From: CADDYT01 sp035294125
GTDB taxonomy: Bacteria; Chloroflexota; Ktedonobacteria; Ktedonobacterales; Ktedonobacteraceae
Assembly: GCA_035294125.1 (NCBI GenBank)
Contig: DATGLM010000057.1
Span: 62,001 to 126,000 of the forward strand
DNA length: 64,000 nucleotides
Direction: 5' to 3'
Below, one piece after another: positions 15,728 through 24,669 of this stretch. A model generated the notes under the pieces. That model was not told the origin of the DNA, made no database searches, and saw only the letters and a program-made list of their open reading frames with translations. How positions within the stretch are numbered: the first letter of the stretch is position 1; every line of letters begins with the position of its first letter. The position numbers and the translations under genes were made by a program.

Positions 15728-17752
15728 TCACTCCATCTCCACGACGACCGCGCCGCCTTTGACGACATCGCCCTCCTGAAAGTGGACGCGGCGCACTGTA
15801 CCCTGGTATGGAGCGGTAATGGTATGTTCCATCTTCATCGCGCTCAGAACCACCAGCACCTGTCGCTGCTCCACCTGCTGGCCGTCGCGCACCTGCACCT
15901 TCACAATCGTTCCCGCCATCGGCGCGGTCAGCATTTTTTGCGCACCCCCTGCCGAGGCACCGTGCGCGGCTCGCTCTACCTGCGGCGGCTGTTTGCGCTG
16001 TAAGCGATACATCTGCCCGCTCAGGAAGACCGCAGTCTCTTCGGGGGTGCGCTGCACATAGGCCCTCACCTGCTCAGGCCCGCGTCGCAGCAGCATCATA
16101 TCGTTTTTAGCAGCAGTATACGCTATCGTCTCGGCTGGCTGCCCGTCCACCTGCACGCTCCAGGTTCCCTTCAGGTCTTGTCTCGATTGGATGGCTACGC
16201 GATGTTCCTCATCACCATAGCGGTAGGTGGCGTAGACGTTCTCTCCAATCATACGCCATGGCCCCAGCGTTTTCCAGAGGTTGCGCGACACGGCCTCTGG
16301 CAGCGCGTTATCATGGGAGATATCAGGCCGGGTTTCGCCTGCGATGTCACGTAAGGCGGCGGCAATGAGCGCATCGCGCAAAGAGCGCTCATTCTGCCGC
16401 ACGTTGTCGTCGATCAGGTGCTGCTCAAGCAAGAAGTTGGTGTAGGTCTCGCCCTGCTGGAAGGCGTGATTTTGCGCGATGTCATAGAGCAAGGGGGCGT
16501 TGGTTGTGACGCCAAAAACGGCGCTCTGTTCCAGCGCGTCACACATGCGCGCGATGGCTGCCGGGCGATTTTCGCCATAGACGATCAACTTGGCGATCAT
16601 CGGGTCGTAGAATTGCGTAATCTCGTCGCCGCTCTCGATGCCGGAGTCGACACGAATGCCAGGTCCCTGCGGCTCGTGAAAAAGGGTGACTGTGCCGGTA
16701 GAGGGAAGAAATTGCTGTGCGGGATTCTCGGCATAGAGCCTCATCTCGATGGCATGGCCGCGAGGAGAAATATGCTCCTGTGTCAGGCCAAGCGGTTGGC
16801 CTGCCGCGATGAGCAACTGGTGGCGCACAAGGTCAAGGCCCGTAACCAGTTCCGTCACGGGATGCTCGACCTGCAGGCGGGTATTCATTTCCAGGAAGTA
16901 GAATTGCCCGTCAGTGTCCAGCATGAACTCCATTGTTCCGGCGTTGACGTAGCCAGCAGCCTTTGCTATCCGCACAGCCGCCTCGCCCATTTTTGCGCGC
17001 AATTCAGGGGTCAGCGCGATGGAGGGGCTTTCTTCGACGATCTTCTGATGGCGGCGCTGGATCGAACATTCGCGCTCGCCCAGAGAAATGAGGTTGCCGA
17101 AGCGATCACCCAGTATCTGTATCTCGACGTGGCGCGGCTGCCCGATCAGCTTCTCAAGAAAGACGGTGCTATCGCCAAAAGCGGCCAATGCCTCGCGCTG
17201 CGCGCCCGCTAATTGGTCGAGAAACTCGCTCTCCACGTGTACCTCGCGCATACCCTTTCCGCCACCCCCAGCCGAAGCCTTGATGAGGAGTGGGAAGCCA
17301 ATGCGCTCTGCCTCGCGCAGCAGCACAGACTCTTTCTGGCTCTCCCCGTTGTAGCCCGGCACGGTAGGAGCGCCCACCGATTGTGCCAGTTTCTTCGCCT
17401 CGATCTTCGACCCCATCAGGCGCATAGCAGCCGCCGGTGGCCCGATGAACACAATATCTGCCTGCTCGCACGCCTCCACAAAAGCCGGATTTTCCGATAG
17501 AAAACCATAGCCGGGGTGAATCGCCTCCGCGCCACTTTTTTTTGCGGCCTCAATGATGGCCTCAATGCACAGGTAGCTCTGCGCGGCGGGAGCGGGGCCG
17601 ATATAATAGGCTGCGTCCGCCTCCCGCACATGCTTCGCGTTGCGATCAGCCTCCGAATACACAGCCACTGTGCGTATTCCCATCTGCCTGCACGTCGCCA
17701 TAATGCGAACGGCGATTTCTCCCCGGTTGGCAATTAAAACTTTCTTGAACAT
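15728..17752 (-). CDS. liuD: Acyl-CoA carboxylase alpha subunit (biotin carboxylase plus biotin carrier), probably methylcrotonyl-CoA
   Basis: About 674 residues. In order: biotin carboxylase N-domain (MFKKVLIANRGEIAVRI), ATP-grasp with KASAGGGGKGM and the EMNTRLQVEHPVTE active-site block, BC C-domain, a linker domain, and a C-terminal biotinyl domain with AMKM; the biotinylated Lys is 34 residues from the end. It carboxylates biotin using ATP and bicarbonate. The family start is the Met at 17752; an in-frame ATG at 17776 would add eight residues, and neither has an ideal ribosome site. The neighbouring beta subunit is of methylcrotonyl type, so leucine catabolism is the best guess; propionyl- or acetyl-CoA are alternatives. 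Confidence 0.9.
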   Translation of the reverse strand: MFKKVLIANRGEIAVRIMATCRQMGIRTVAVYSEADRNAKHVREADAAYYIGPAPAAQSYLCIEAIIEAAKKSGAEAIHPGYGFLSENPAFVEACEQADIVFIGPPAAAMRLMGSKIEAKKLAQSVGAPTVPGYNGESQKESVLLREAERIGFPLLIKASAGGGGKGMREVHVESEFLDQLAGAQREALAAFGDSTVFLEKLIGQPRHVEIQILGDRFGNLISLGERECSIQRRHQKIVEESPSIALTPELRAKMGEAAVRIAKAAGYVNAGTMEFMLDTDGQFYFLEMNTRLQVEHPVTELVTGLDLVRHQLLIAAGQPLGLTQEHISPRGHAIEMRLYAENPAQQFLPSTGTVTLFHEPQGPGIRVDSGIESGDEITQFYDPMIAKLIVYGENRPAAIARMCDALEQSAVFGVTTNAPLLYDIAQNHAFQQGETYTNFLLEQHLIDDNVRQNERSLRDALIAAALRDIAGETRPDISHDNALPEAVSRNLWKTLGPWRMIGENVYATYRYGDEEHRVAIQSRQDLKGTWSVQVDGQPAETIAYTAAKNDMMLLRRGPEQVRAYVQRTPEETAVFLSGQMYRLQRKQPPQVERAAHGASAGGAQKMLTAPMAGTIVKVQVRDGQQVEQRQVLVVLSAMKMEHTITAPYQGTVRRVHFQEGDVVKGGAVVVEME

Positions 17753-17881
17753 CTCCTCATACCTGATCTCTTCCATGTAAAGGATACTGGCTTTCTCACA
17801 TTGTTCACTTTTTGCTGTCGCTTGTCAAGCTGAACTGAATGAAGCAGGCGGTATTACAGAAGAGAATCAGGTTGGTTTTGA

Positions 17882-18673
17882 TTATTGTGTCCAGCTCGGC
17901 TTTCGCTTCTCTAGAAACGCTTTCAAGCCTTCCTGTCCCTCCTCGCTCACTCGTAGGGTGGCAATCGTTTCCGCTGTGTAGCGCCGGGCTGTATCGTGGT
18001 CCACATGCCCGACGTTGAGGGCCAGAGCTTTGCAGGCCCGCATGGCTTGCGGGCTGCTGCTGAGGAGTTCGTTGACAACGTTTTCAACCGCCGCGTCGAG
18101 TTCTTCCAGCGGCGTGACGATGTGGGCGAGGCCGATCTCGCGGGCGTAGGCGGCGCTGAAACGCTGGCCGGTGACAAAGAGGACGCGGGCATGTGTCTCA
18201 CCGATTTTGCGCACGACGTAGGGTGAGATGACGGCGGGGGCGATGCCGAGCTTTACCTCGCTGAAGGCGAAGCGCGCGCTTTCGGCAGCGACGACGATGT
18301 CGCAGACTGCGACCAGGCCGCAGCCACCGCCCATAGCGGTGCCGTTGATACGTCCAATGACGGGGCAGGGGAACTGGTTGATGGTGTCGAACAGGTCGGA
18401 TAGTTGCAGCGTGTCTTCCAGATTCTGCTCCTGCGTAAAGTGTACCGCCGCCTGCATCACATTCAGGTCAGCCCCCGCGCTGAATGACTTGCCTTCGCCG
18501 CTTAAGATCACCCCATGCAGCCGCGTATCGCTACTCAGGGTGGTGAAGGCAGCCTTGAGGTCGGAAATAAGCTGCGCGTTGAAGGCATTGTGCACTTCAG
18601 GACGGCGCATAGTCACGGTGGCGATCCTGCCCTGGTAGCTGTGTTCAACGCTGACATGGGTGTAGTCGCTCAT
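17882..18673 (-). CDS. liuC: Enoyl-CoA hydratase/isomerase family, probably methylglutaconyl-CoA hydratase
   Basis: 263 residues, crotonase fold. Oxyanion-hole segments are SAGADLNVM and GTAMGGGCGLVAVCD. FSEVKLGIAPAVISPYVV resembles the LiuC/AtuE branch of the family. The predicted reaction hydrates 3-methylglutaconyl-CoA to HMG-CoA, between the carboxylase (flanking genes) and HMG-CoA lyase (at 27587). It lies 40 bases after the carboxyltransferase gene, in the same leftward operon. The assignment to this step rests on both motif and context. Confidence 0.88.
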   Translation of the reverse strand: MSDYTHVSVEHSYQGRIATVTMRRPEVHNAFNAQLISDLKAAFTTLSSDTRLHGVILSGEGKSFSAGADLNVMQAAVHFTQEQNLEDTLQLSDLFDTINQFPCPVIGRINGTAMGGGCGLVAVCDIVVAAESARFAFSEVKLGIAPAVISPYVVRKIGETHARVLFVTGQRFSAAYAREIGLAHIVTPLEELDAAVENVVNELLSSSPQAMRACKALALNVGHVDHDTARRYTAETIATLRVSEEGQEGLKAFLEKRKPSWTQ

Positions 18674-18713
18674 ATCTGCTCCTTATGTTTTCTTATAGCC
18701 ATTGCTTGCTTTT

Positions 18714-20300
18714 TTACATACGGAAGACACCGAAAGGCGTTTCGGGCATGGGTGCGTTGAGCGAGGCCGCGATGCCGAGGCCCAGCACGGCGCGCGTATC
18801 GCGGGGGTCGATGATGCCGTCGTCCCACAGGCGAGCGGTGCTGTAGTAGGGGTTACCCTCGGCTTCATATTTCTCAAGGATGGGGCGCTTGAACTCGGCC
18901 TCTTCCTCCGGCGACATCTGTTTGCCGCTCACTGTTGCCAGTACGCTTGCTGCCTGTTCGCCGCCCATCACCGAGATGCGGGCATTGGGCCACATCCAGA
19001 GCTGCCGGGGCGAGTAGGCGCGCCCGCACATGCCGTAGTTGCCCGCGCCGAACGAGCCACCAATGATGACGGTGAAGCGCGGCACGGGCGCGTTGGCGAC
19101 GGCCATCACCATCTTCGCGCCGTCTTTGGCGATGCCGCCGTTCTCATACTGCTTGCCCACCATGAAGCCGGTAATGTTCTGCAAGAAAATGAGCGGCGTC
19201 TGTCGCTGCGCGCACAGTTCGATGAAATGCGTGGCCTTGAGCGCGCTTTCCGAGAACAGAATGCCGTTGTTGGCGATGATGCCAACCGGGAAGCCCATCA
19301 GGCGGCCAAAGCCGCAGACCAGCGTGGTGCCGTAAAGCTGCTTGAATTCGTGGAACTGACTGCCATCCACAATACGGGCAATGACCTCGCGCACGTCGTA
19401 GCTCTTGCGGTTGTCGCGGGGGACGATGCCGTACAGTTCGGCGGGGTCGTAGCGCGGCGGCTCCGGCTCGCGAATCTCCCAGGGGATATATTTGCGGCGG
19501 TTGAGGTTGGAGACGATGCTGCGCACAATCGCCAGCGCGTGTTCATCGTTGAGGGCGTAGTGATCGGTGACGCCGGAGATGCGCGAATGCACGTCTGCTC
19601 CGCCCAGTTCTTCCGCGCTCACCTCCTCGCCCGTCGCGGCCTTGACGAGCGGCGGGCCGCCCAGGAAAATGGTGCCGTTGCCGCGTACAATCACCGTCTC
19701 ATCGCTCATGGCCGGGACATACGCGCCGCCTGCCGTGCAGGAACCCATCACGGCAGCGATCTGCGGGATGCGCTGGCTCGACATGCGGGCCTGGTTGTAG
19801 AAGATGCGCCCAAAATGCTCGCGGTCGGGGAAGACATCGGCCTGCAAGGGGAGAAATGCGCCGCCCGAATCCACCAGATAGATGCAGGGCAGGTGGTTCT
19901 GCTCGGCGATCTCCTGCGCCCGCAAATGTTTCTTCACCGTCATCGGGTAATACGTCCCGCCCTTGACCGTCGCATCGTTGGCGACAATCATGCATTCCTG
20001 CCCTTCGACCAGGCCAATACCCGTCACGATGCCCGCCGAGGGGGCCTCATTCTCATACATATCCCACGCGGCCAGCGGACTCAGTTCCAGAAAGGGCGTA
20101 TCGGGGTCGCAGAGGAGTTGAATGCGTTCGCGGGCCAGCAACTTATTGCGCTTGCGATGCCTCGCTATCGCCTCCGCCCCGCCGCCCTGCTGCACCTGCT
20201 CAATGCGTTGCTGTAACAGCACAAGCTGTTCCTCAAAGTAGCGTGTATTTTCCTGAAATTCGGGGCTATTGCGGTCTATATGCGTCTCAATGATAGCCAT
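18714..20300 (-). CDS. liuB: Carboxyltransferase (beta) subunit, methylcrotonyl-CoA carboxylase type
   Basis: 528 residues, the usual length. The sequence has typical MCC-beta blocks: KGGTYYPMTVKKHLRAQEIA, LVDSGGAFLPLQ, GSCTAGGAYVPAMSDE and GTIFLGGPPLVKAATGE, then GGSFGAGNYGMCGRAYSP in the C-terminal carboxyltransferase half. It transfers CO2 from carboxybiotin to methylcrotonyl-CoA in leucine and isovalerate breakdown. AGAGGAA precedes the ATG, and a promoter (20361-20389) lies just upstream. First gene of the operon carboxyltransferase - hydratase - biotin carboxylase - dehydrogenase. No isovaleryl-CoA dehydrogenase gene is in the window. Confidence 0.93.
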   Translation of the reverse strand: MAIIETHIDRNSPEFQENTRYFEEQLVLLQQRIEQVQQGGGAEAIARHRKRNKLLARERIQLLCDPDTPFLELSPLAAWDMYENEAPSAGIVTGIGLVEGQECMIVANDATVKGGTYYPMTVKKHLRAQEIAEQNHLPCIYLVDSGGAFLPLQADVFPDREHFGRIFYNQARMSSQRIPQIAAVMGSCTAGGAYVPAMSDETVIVRGNGTIFLGGPPLVKAATGEEVSAEELGGADVHSRISGVTDHYALNDEHALAIVRSIVSNLNRRKYIPWEIREPEPPRYDPAELYGIVPRDNRKSYDVREVIARIVDGSQFHEFKQLYGTTLVCGFGRLMGFPVGIIANNGILFSESALKATHFIELCAQRQTPLIFLQNITGFMVGKQYENGGIAKDGAKMVMAVANAPVPRFTVIIGGSFGAGNYGMCGRAYSPRQLWMWPNARISVMGGEQAASVLATVSGKQMSPEEEAEFKRPILEKYEAEGNPYYSTARLWDDGIIDPRDTRAVLGLGIAASLNAPMPETPFGVFRM

Positions 20301-20360
20301 AACAACCTGTTCCTCTCAATGGCTCTGCTTTCAGAAGTGCGCCGTTGCACCTCCTCTGCT

Positions 20361-20389
20361 ACCATAGCACTGCCTGAGAGGAGCGTCAA
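20361..20389 (-). promoter_or_regulatory. Promoter of the liu-like operon
   Basis: Leftward TTGACG (20384-20389), 17-base spacer, TATGGT (20361-20366), about 55 bases before the carboxyltransferase start. Five of six and four of six matches to sigma-70 consensus. Confidence 0.55.
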
Positions 20390-20410
20390 GGGTGGAGTAT
20401 CGTCTTATTT

Positions 20411-23400
20411 TCAGAACAACGGCGTACCGTTCCCATTCGTCTTCTTCGTATACATGCGTTTCAATAACCCGGCATCGGCACGCTCTCGATAAGCCATTTC
20501 CACCTGCTTCTCGATTTCATCACGCAGGGCATCGATGGCTGCGCGGATGCTCTCGGCCTCGGCGGCCAGATTATCGATGGCCGTCATGAGGCTGCTGACC
20601 GCTTCCAGGGTGGCGGGGGCCTGAATGCGCTTGCGCGCCTCGGCCCAGGTCCAGCCACGCAGTTCGGGGTGGAGCGAGAGGTAGAGTTCCAGGTAGCGCG
20701 CGAGTTCCGGCGAAGATGATTCCAGGTATGCCTGGGGCTGGCGGCGCAGCATGAGCCGACCTTCACGCAGAGCAGGTCTCTCGCCGATGGCGCTCTGCAC
20801 GTCGCCGGTGAAGCGCAGGATGCCTTGAGCCAGGTAGCCCTGCACGTCGCGGCGGCGGATGGTCGGGTCATTCATGAGCGTCTCAGACGTTGCCAGCGCG
20901 CCGAGTTGCCGGTAACGTTCCTGCACGGCGTCTACCAGTTGCGCGATCTGCTGCTGGCGTTCTGGCGCGGCGATTTTTATGGGCAGGCGTTTCCAGACAT
21001 CGGGGTAGATGCGCCCCTCGCGCGTTCCCTCAAGCATGTTCGCGGCCATATAGCGGCGAATGAAGCGGCTGTTGATGATGCCGAGCAGGTAGCGCAGGTC
21101 AAACAATGCGGCGATCTCGCTCAGATTTGTCTCCTCGGCTATGCCTGCCAGTTGCCGCGACTCGCGCAGCACCGTCTTGATGCCCTTCTCCTCAATTGCG
21201 CCTGCCTGCTCCAATGCTTTCCAGGAGACGACGACCTGCACGCTGTGATTGGCGAACAGACCGTCGCGATCATAATAGCCGCCCGAAGTCTCGCCTAGCA
21301 GCAGTTTCTCTTCCGCTTTGAAAAGCGCGAGGCTGCGCGGACGACGTATCTGTGGCTGGTATTTTTCATAGGCCACGTAGCGTTTGCGGCGCAGGAAATA
21401 GTAATCGACATCATCGCCGAGTACGCCATCGTCGGGATAGTCCGCCGGGCGTTTTGCTACCGTGTCTGGTGACAGAAAGACGTTATCAACGGTAAAAAGT
21501 TTCTGTCGTTTGCCATTCACAACCGGGTCGAGATCCTCTTTACTCTGTGCCTCGACGCCCGTGCCGATATAGACGATGGCGCAGAGCAGGATGGTGCCTT
21601 CGGAGAGGCTTTGATCGAGAATGGGGTCGTAGCGCCAGCGGAAGATCTGGCCGTTTGAGGTGGATTGGAGCGCGGGCGGCAGCGTCTCATAGTGGCGACA
21701 ATCGGTGTGCAGGTGGCGGCGGCGGATGACCTCGTGTTCCTCGTCTGGCGGCTGATTTTCGAGGATGACGACGGTGTTTTCGATGGCGGCATCCTGGAAG
21801 AGGCGCAGGCCGGGGAAGAAGTCGATGTGCAGCAGGCGATAGTCGCGGCTAAGCGCCTGGCGCAGGCGTTCGGCGTAGCCCTCCGTCTCGATGCCGTTGG
21901 AGACGATCAGGGCCAGTCGTCCCGTGAGGGGGCGCAGGAAGTGCAGGTTGCGCTCGAAGAAGGGGACGAAGAGATCCCAACGCTGGTAGAGCAGGTGATA
22001 GATGCCGAAGTTCCAGACCTCGTTGCGGTAGCGCAGGTTTTCGGTGCCCTCGCCCGCGCTGACGTAGGGCGGGTTGCCAAGCAGATAGTCGATGCCCTGG
22101 CCGCCGCTGTGAAGCTGCACCAGTTCGGCGGGCAGTCCCTTTGCCTCTTTGATGCTGATGATGTGTTGCTCGTCTGTGGTGAGGGGCTGATTGCGCGAGC
22201 GGCGCGGGCGAAAGACCAGGCGGTCGGTCGCGCTGCCGTCGAAGTAGGCGCGGGCCTGCTCTGCCGGAGTGGGTTCGAGCGAATCGGCGCAGTAGATGTG
22301 GAAGCGGTCAACGCTGCGGCAGAGCTGCCCTTTCTCGTCGAGCAGGAAGGGCAGGCACTGAATGAGCAGGTTCATCTCGGCCAGGTAGCAGGCAAAAGGG
22401 TTGAGATCGAAGCCCAGAAAGGTATCGGTCAGCACCTGCAAGGCATAGTCGGGATCGACCTCGCGGGCGGCGACGAGACGGCGCAGGATGGCGCTTTTGC
22501 GCGCGGCTGCCGCGACCAGAAAGGTGCCGCTGCCGCAGGAGAGGTCGCCGACGCTCTTTTCCAGAAACGCCCGCGCTTTCCCCTCGTCCGGCTCGTCGCT
22601 GCCGGGAATGCCGATCGCGTCGAGCATGTAATCGACGACCTGCGGCGGCGTATAGAATTGTCCCTTCTCGCTGCGCTCTTTGGTTTCGATATAGCCCTCG
22701 TTATAGACGCGGCCCAGCACGTCGGCGCTGATGCCCTGAAAATCGTAGCCGTTAAGCAGATCGAAGAGGGCCAGGATGGTGTACTCGTCGAGCAGGAACC
22801 AGTCGTAGAATTGCTGATGGCCGAAAAAGTTGTGGTAGACGGAACGGGCGCGCTGGTACGTCTCTTCAAGCAGGCGCAGATACGTATCCTTGAGGCCCGT
22901 CAGCAGTTCCGTGCGGTACTCTTCATAGCGCGCGAAGGGGCCGTCGGAGATGCGGCGCGGGATCAGGTTGTGGTCTTCGCAGACGCGCACGAAAAAGAGA
23001 CGCACGAAATGAATGTAGGAGGTTTGCAGGCAAAACTCGTCCTGTGGATTGCCAAACACGCCGCGCACGCTTGCCAGCCACGCCTGATAAGCGTCCATCG
23101 TCTTCTTGCTCAGCGCGTAATCTTCGTGCAGAGATTGCAGGTAGAGATAATGCGTTTGCAGCAATGCCTTCAACTCATCCAGCCCCTCACGCGGCGGCGG
23201 CGAGAGGCGCACAGCTTTGCCTTTTTTCTCGATCAACGATGCCTGACTGATCTGGTGCTTGCCGAAGATATCGGAGGCGCGCCGCAGATACTCGCTTTCA
23301 AAGCTGGAGATATCGCCATCGATCAGGTACTGGTCGGAGAGTTCCAGTAGCAGATTGACGATATCATTGCGCAGTTGCCCGTCCAGGTCTATGCGGAAGG

Positions 23401-24286
23401 CGGTGCCAAATTGCACGACGCGATCGATGGCTGCCTGCCGCGTTTCGTTGAAGGGGCGCCTATCGCTGGCGCCGGTGAAGCTGCTTTCATGCTGGTATTC
23501 GGCGTAGCGTTGTTGCAGCAAGGCGAACTGGGCGCGAATCGTCTCGCGCAGCGTGCCAAGTACCTGCTTGATCTGCTCCACCAGCGTCTCCACAATGGCG
23601 GGGTCGCGCAGGGAGGCGACGCGGTGATATGTTCTGTCGGCCAGGCGCTGGCGAAAGACATCCGTATGCTCCCAGCGTTGGGCGTCGAGATAGTACAGGT
23701 TGATAGCCAGCGCCTGTTGCAGCAATGGCTGACTTGCCAGCCGCTCCTCGACCGTTTCTATGGTAGTTGCGCCCTGCAGGAGCTGCGCCAGCGCGAGCAG
23801 GCTGAAGGAGGCCAGCGGCTCGTTGCCGACGGCGAAGTCGAACAGGTGCCATTCATCGCCATTGGTGAGGACGCCAAGATAGAGACCGGCCTGGGTCAGA
23901 TAGCGTTCAAGTTGTTCCACCGGCGTTTCTCGCCCGCGCCGCATGACGGCCAGATTGTGGGAGGATGAGCTTTTGGTTTCGATAATGGCAATGCGCTTCC
24001 TGGCCTGAGGATTGCGATTCCATAAGGTGAGATCGTAGCGTTGCTGGCTTTCATATTCAATCTGCTCAGGCGTGTAGTGAAAGACGGGCAGGATACGTTC
24101 CCGTATCAGGCTGGCGCGCAGGCTGTGTTCATCGCCGCTGTGTGTGGAGGAAGAGGCGAAATAGGCAAAGATGTCTTCATCTGACCCCGGAGCATGCCAG
24201 CCAGCATACGCCTGCGAGAGACGAAGGGCAAATTCAGGCAGGCTGCTAAAGCGGGGTTGCTCGATGAAAGGGCCGGGTTGTTGCAT
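20411..24286 (-). CDS. Single-chain type IIG (Eco57I-like) restriction-modification enzyme
   Basis: 1291 residues. N-terminal nuclease-like region with D85 and E103-T-K105, matching PD-(D/E)xK of HsdR_N type; a helical linker; the N6-adenine methyltransferase core with GQFYTPPQVVDYML (about 542-555), SAM motif SCGSGTFL (583-590) and the catalytic LGNPPYVS (NPPY 738-741); and a C-terminal TaqI-like target-recognition part. Such enzymes cut and methylate with one polypeptide and one specificity, so no partner gene is needed. None is seen: neighbours are the liu operon and tRNA-Gln. A BREX PglX-type methylase is similar in size, but the nuclease motif and lack of other BREX genes argue against it. 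Confidence 0.88.
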   Translation of the reverse strand: MQQPGPFIEQPRFSSLPEFALRLSQAYAGWHAPGSDEDIFAYFASSSTHSGDEHSLRASLIRERILPVFHYTPEQIEYESQQRYDLTLWNRNPQARKRIAIIETKSSSSHNLAVMRRGRETPVEQLERYLTQAGLYLGVLTNGDEWHLFDFAVGNEPLASFSLLALAQLLQGATTIETVEERLASQPLLQQALAINLYYLDAQRWEHTDVFRQRLADRTYHRVASLRDPAIVETLVEQIKQVLGTLRETIRAQFALLQQRYAEYQHESSFTGASDRRPFNETRQAAIDRVVQFGTAFRIDLDGQLRNDIVNLLLELSDQYLIDGDISSFESEYLRRASDIFGKHQISQASLIEKKGKAVRLSPPPREGLDELKALLQTHYLYLQSLHEDYALSKKTMDAYQAWLASVRGVFGNPQDEFCLQTSYIHFVRLFFVRVCEDHNLIPRRISDGPFARYEEYRTELLTGLKDTYLRLLEETYQRARSVYHNFFGHQQFYDWFLLDEYTILALFDLLNGYDFQGISADVLGRVYNEGYIETKERSEKGQFYTPPQVVDYMLDAIGIPGSDEPDEGKARAFLEKSVGDLSCGSGTFLVAAAARKSAILRRLVAAREVDPDYALQVLTDTFLGFDLNPFACYLAEMNLLIQCLPFLLDEKGQLCRSVDRFHIYCADSLEPTPAEQARAYFDGSATDRLVFRPRRSRNQPLTTDEQHIISIKEAKGLPAELVQLHSGGQGIDYLLGNPPYVSAGEGTENLRYRNEVWNFGIYHLLYQRWDLFVPFFERNLHFLRPLTGRLALIVSNGIETEGYAERLRQALSRDYRLLHIDFFPGLRLFQDAAIENTVVILENQPPDEEHEVIRRRHLHTDCRHYETLPPALQSTSNGQIFRWRYDPILDQSLSEGTILLCAIVYIGTGVEAQSKEDLDPVVNGKRQKLFTVDNVFLSPDTVAKRPADYPDDGVLGDDVDYYFLRRKRYVAYEKYQPQIRRPRSLALFKAEEKLLLGETSGGYYDRDGLFANHSVQVVVSWKALEQAGAIEEKGIKTVLRESRQLAGIAEETNLSEIAALFDLRYLLGIINSRFIRRYMAANMLEGTREGRIYPDVWKRLPIKIAAPERQQQIAQLVDAVQERYRQLGALATSETLMNDPTIRRRDVQGYLAQGILRFTGDVQSAIGERPALREGRLMLRRQPQAYLESSSPELARYLELYLSLHPELRGWTWAEARKRIQAPATLEAVSSLMTAIDNLAAEAESIRAAIDALRDEIEKQVEMAYRERADAGLLKRMYTKKTNGNGTPLF

Positions 24287-24366
24287 AGCTTCTCAACCTC
24301 TCTATCTCCAGGATGTTTTTGCGCCTCTTGAGTATAGAGGTTTGAGGCTCTCTGGTCAAGCGGCTG

Positions 24367-24395
24367 TTGACAAAATACCTGATTTCGTGTACCAT
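24367..24395 (+). promoter_or_regulatory. Promoter upstream of tRNA-Gln
   Basis: TTGACA (24367-24372, perfect -35), 17-base spacer, TACCAT (24390-24395). It would start transcription near 24402, about 75 bases before the tRNA, and may continue into glmU. Confidence 0.65.
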
Positions 24396-24478
24396 AAAGT
24401 GCGTGCGAAACGGGAGAGGGGATGGAACAAGGTAATGCCAATTTTCCCCAACTATCCGACCTGTCTCTCACAGAATAT

Positions 24479-24550
24479 TCGGGTGTGGCCAAGCGGTAAG
24501 GCAGCGGACTTTGGATCCGCGATTCCCAGGTTCGAATCCTGGCACCCGAG
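24479..24550 (+). tRNA. trnQ: tRNA-Gln (anticodon TTG)
   Basis: Cloverleaf seen by eye: acceptor TCGGGTG/CACCCGA, anticodon stem GCGGA/TCCGC around the loop CTTTGGA (anticodon TTG, reading CAA), T-arm CCAGG-TTCGAAT-CCTGG, and discriminator G at 24550. The 3' CCA is not encoded (CCG follows), so it must be added after transcription. A run of five T follows at 24556-24560. Confidence 0.96.
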
Positions 24551-24669
24551 CCGATCTTTTTATCAAGGCGGTGGACAGCATAACAATACCCCGACCTGGC
24601 TTGGAAACAAGGTTGGGTTGTGTTCTTATCTGATTGGGATAAGGGTTAAAAAGGAACTAAATATCCATC

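Noticed and set aside
18702..20216. Long rightward open frame of 504 codons
   Set aside because: Antisense to the carboxyltransferase gene, whose family motifs are unmistakable; the antisense protein is rich in His, Arg and Ala and has no motif.
21665..23350. Long rightward open frame of 561 codons
   Set aside because: It lies antisense to the type IIG enzyme gene, and its sequence is rich in Val, Ala, Gly and Gln without motifs; a shadow of the real gene.
20411..24286. BREX PglX methylase
   Set aside because: Size fits, but the N-terminal nuclease-like motif and the lack of brxA, brxB, brxC, pglZ or brxL nearby favour type IIG.
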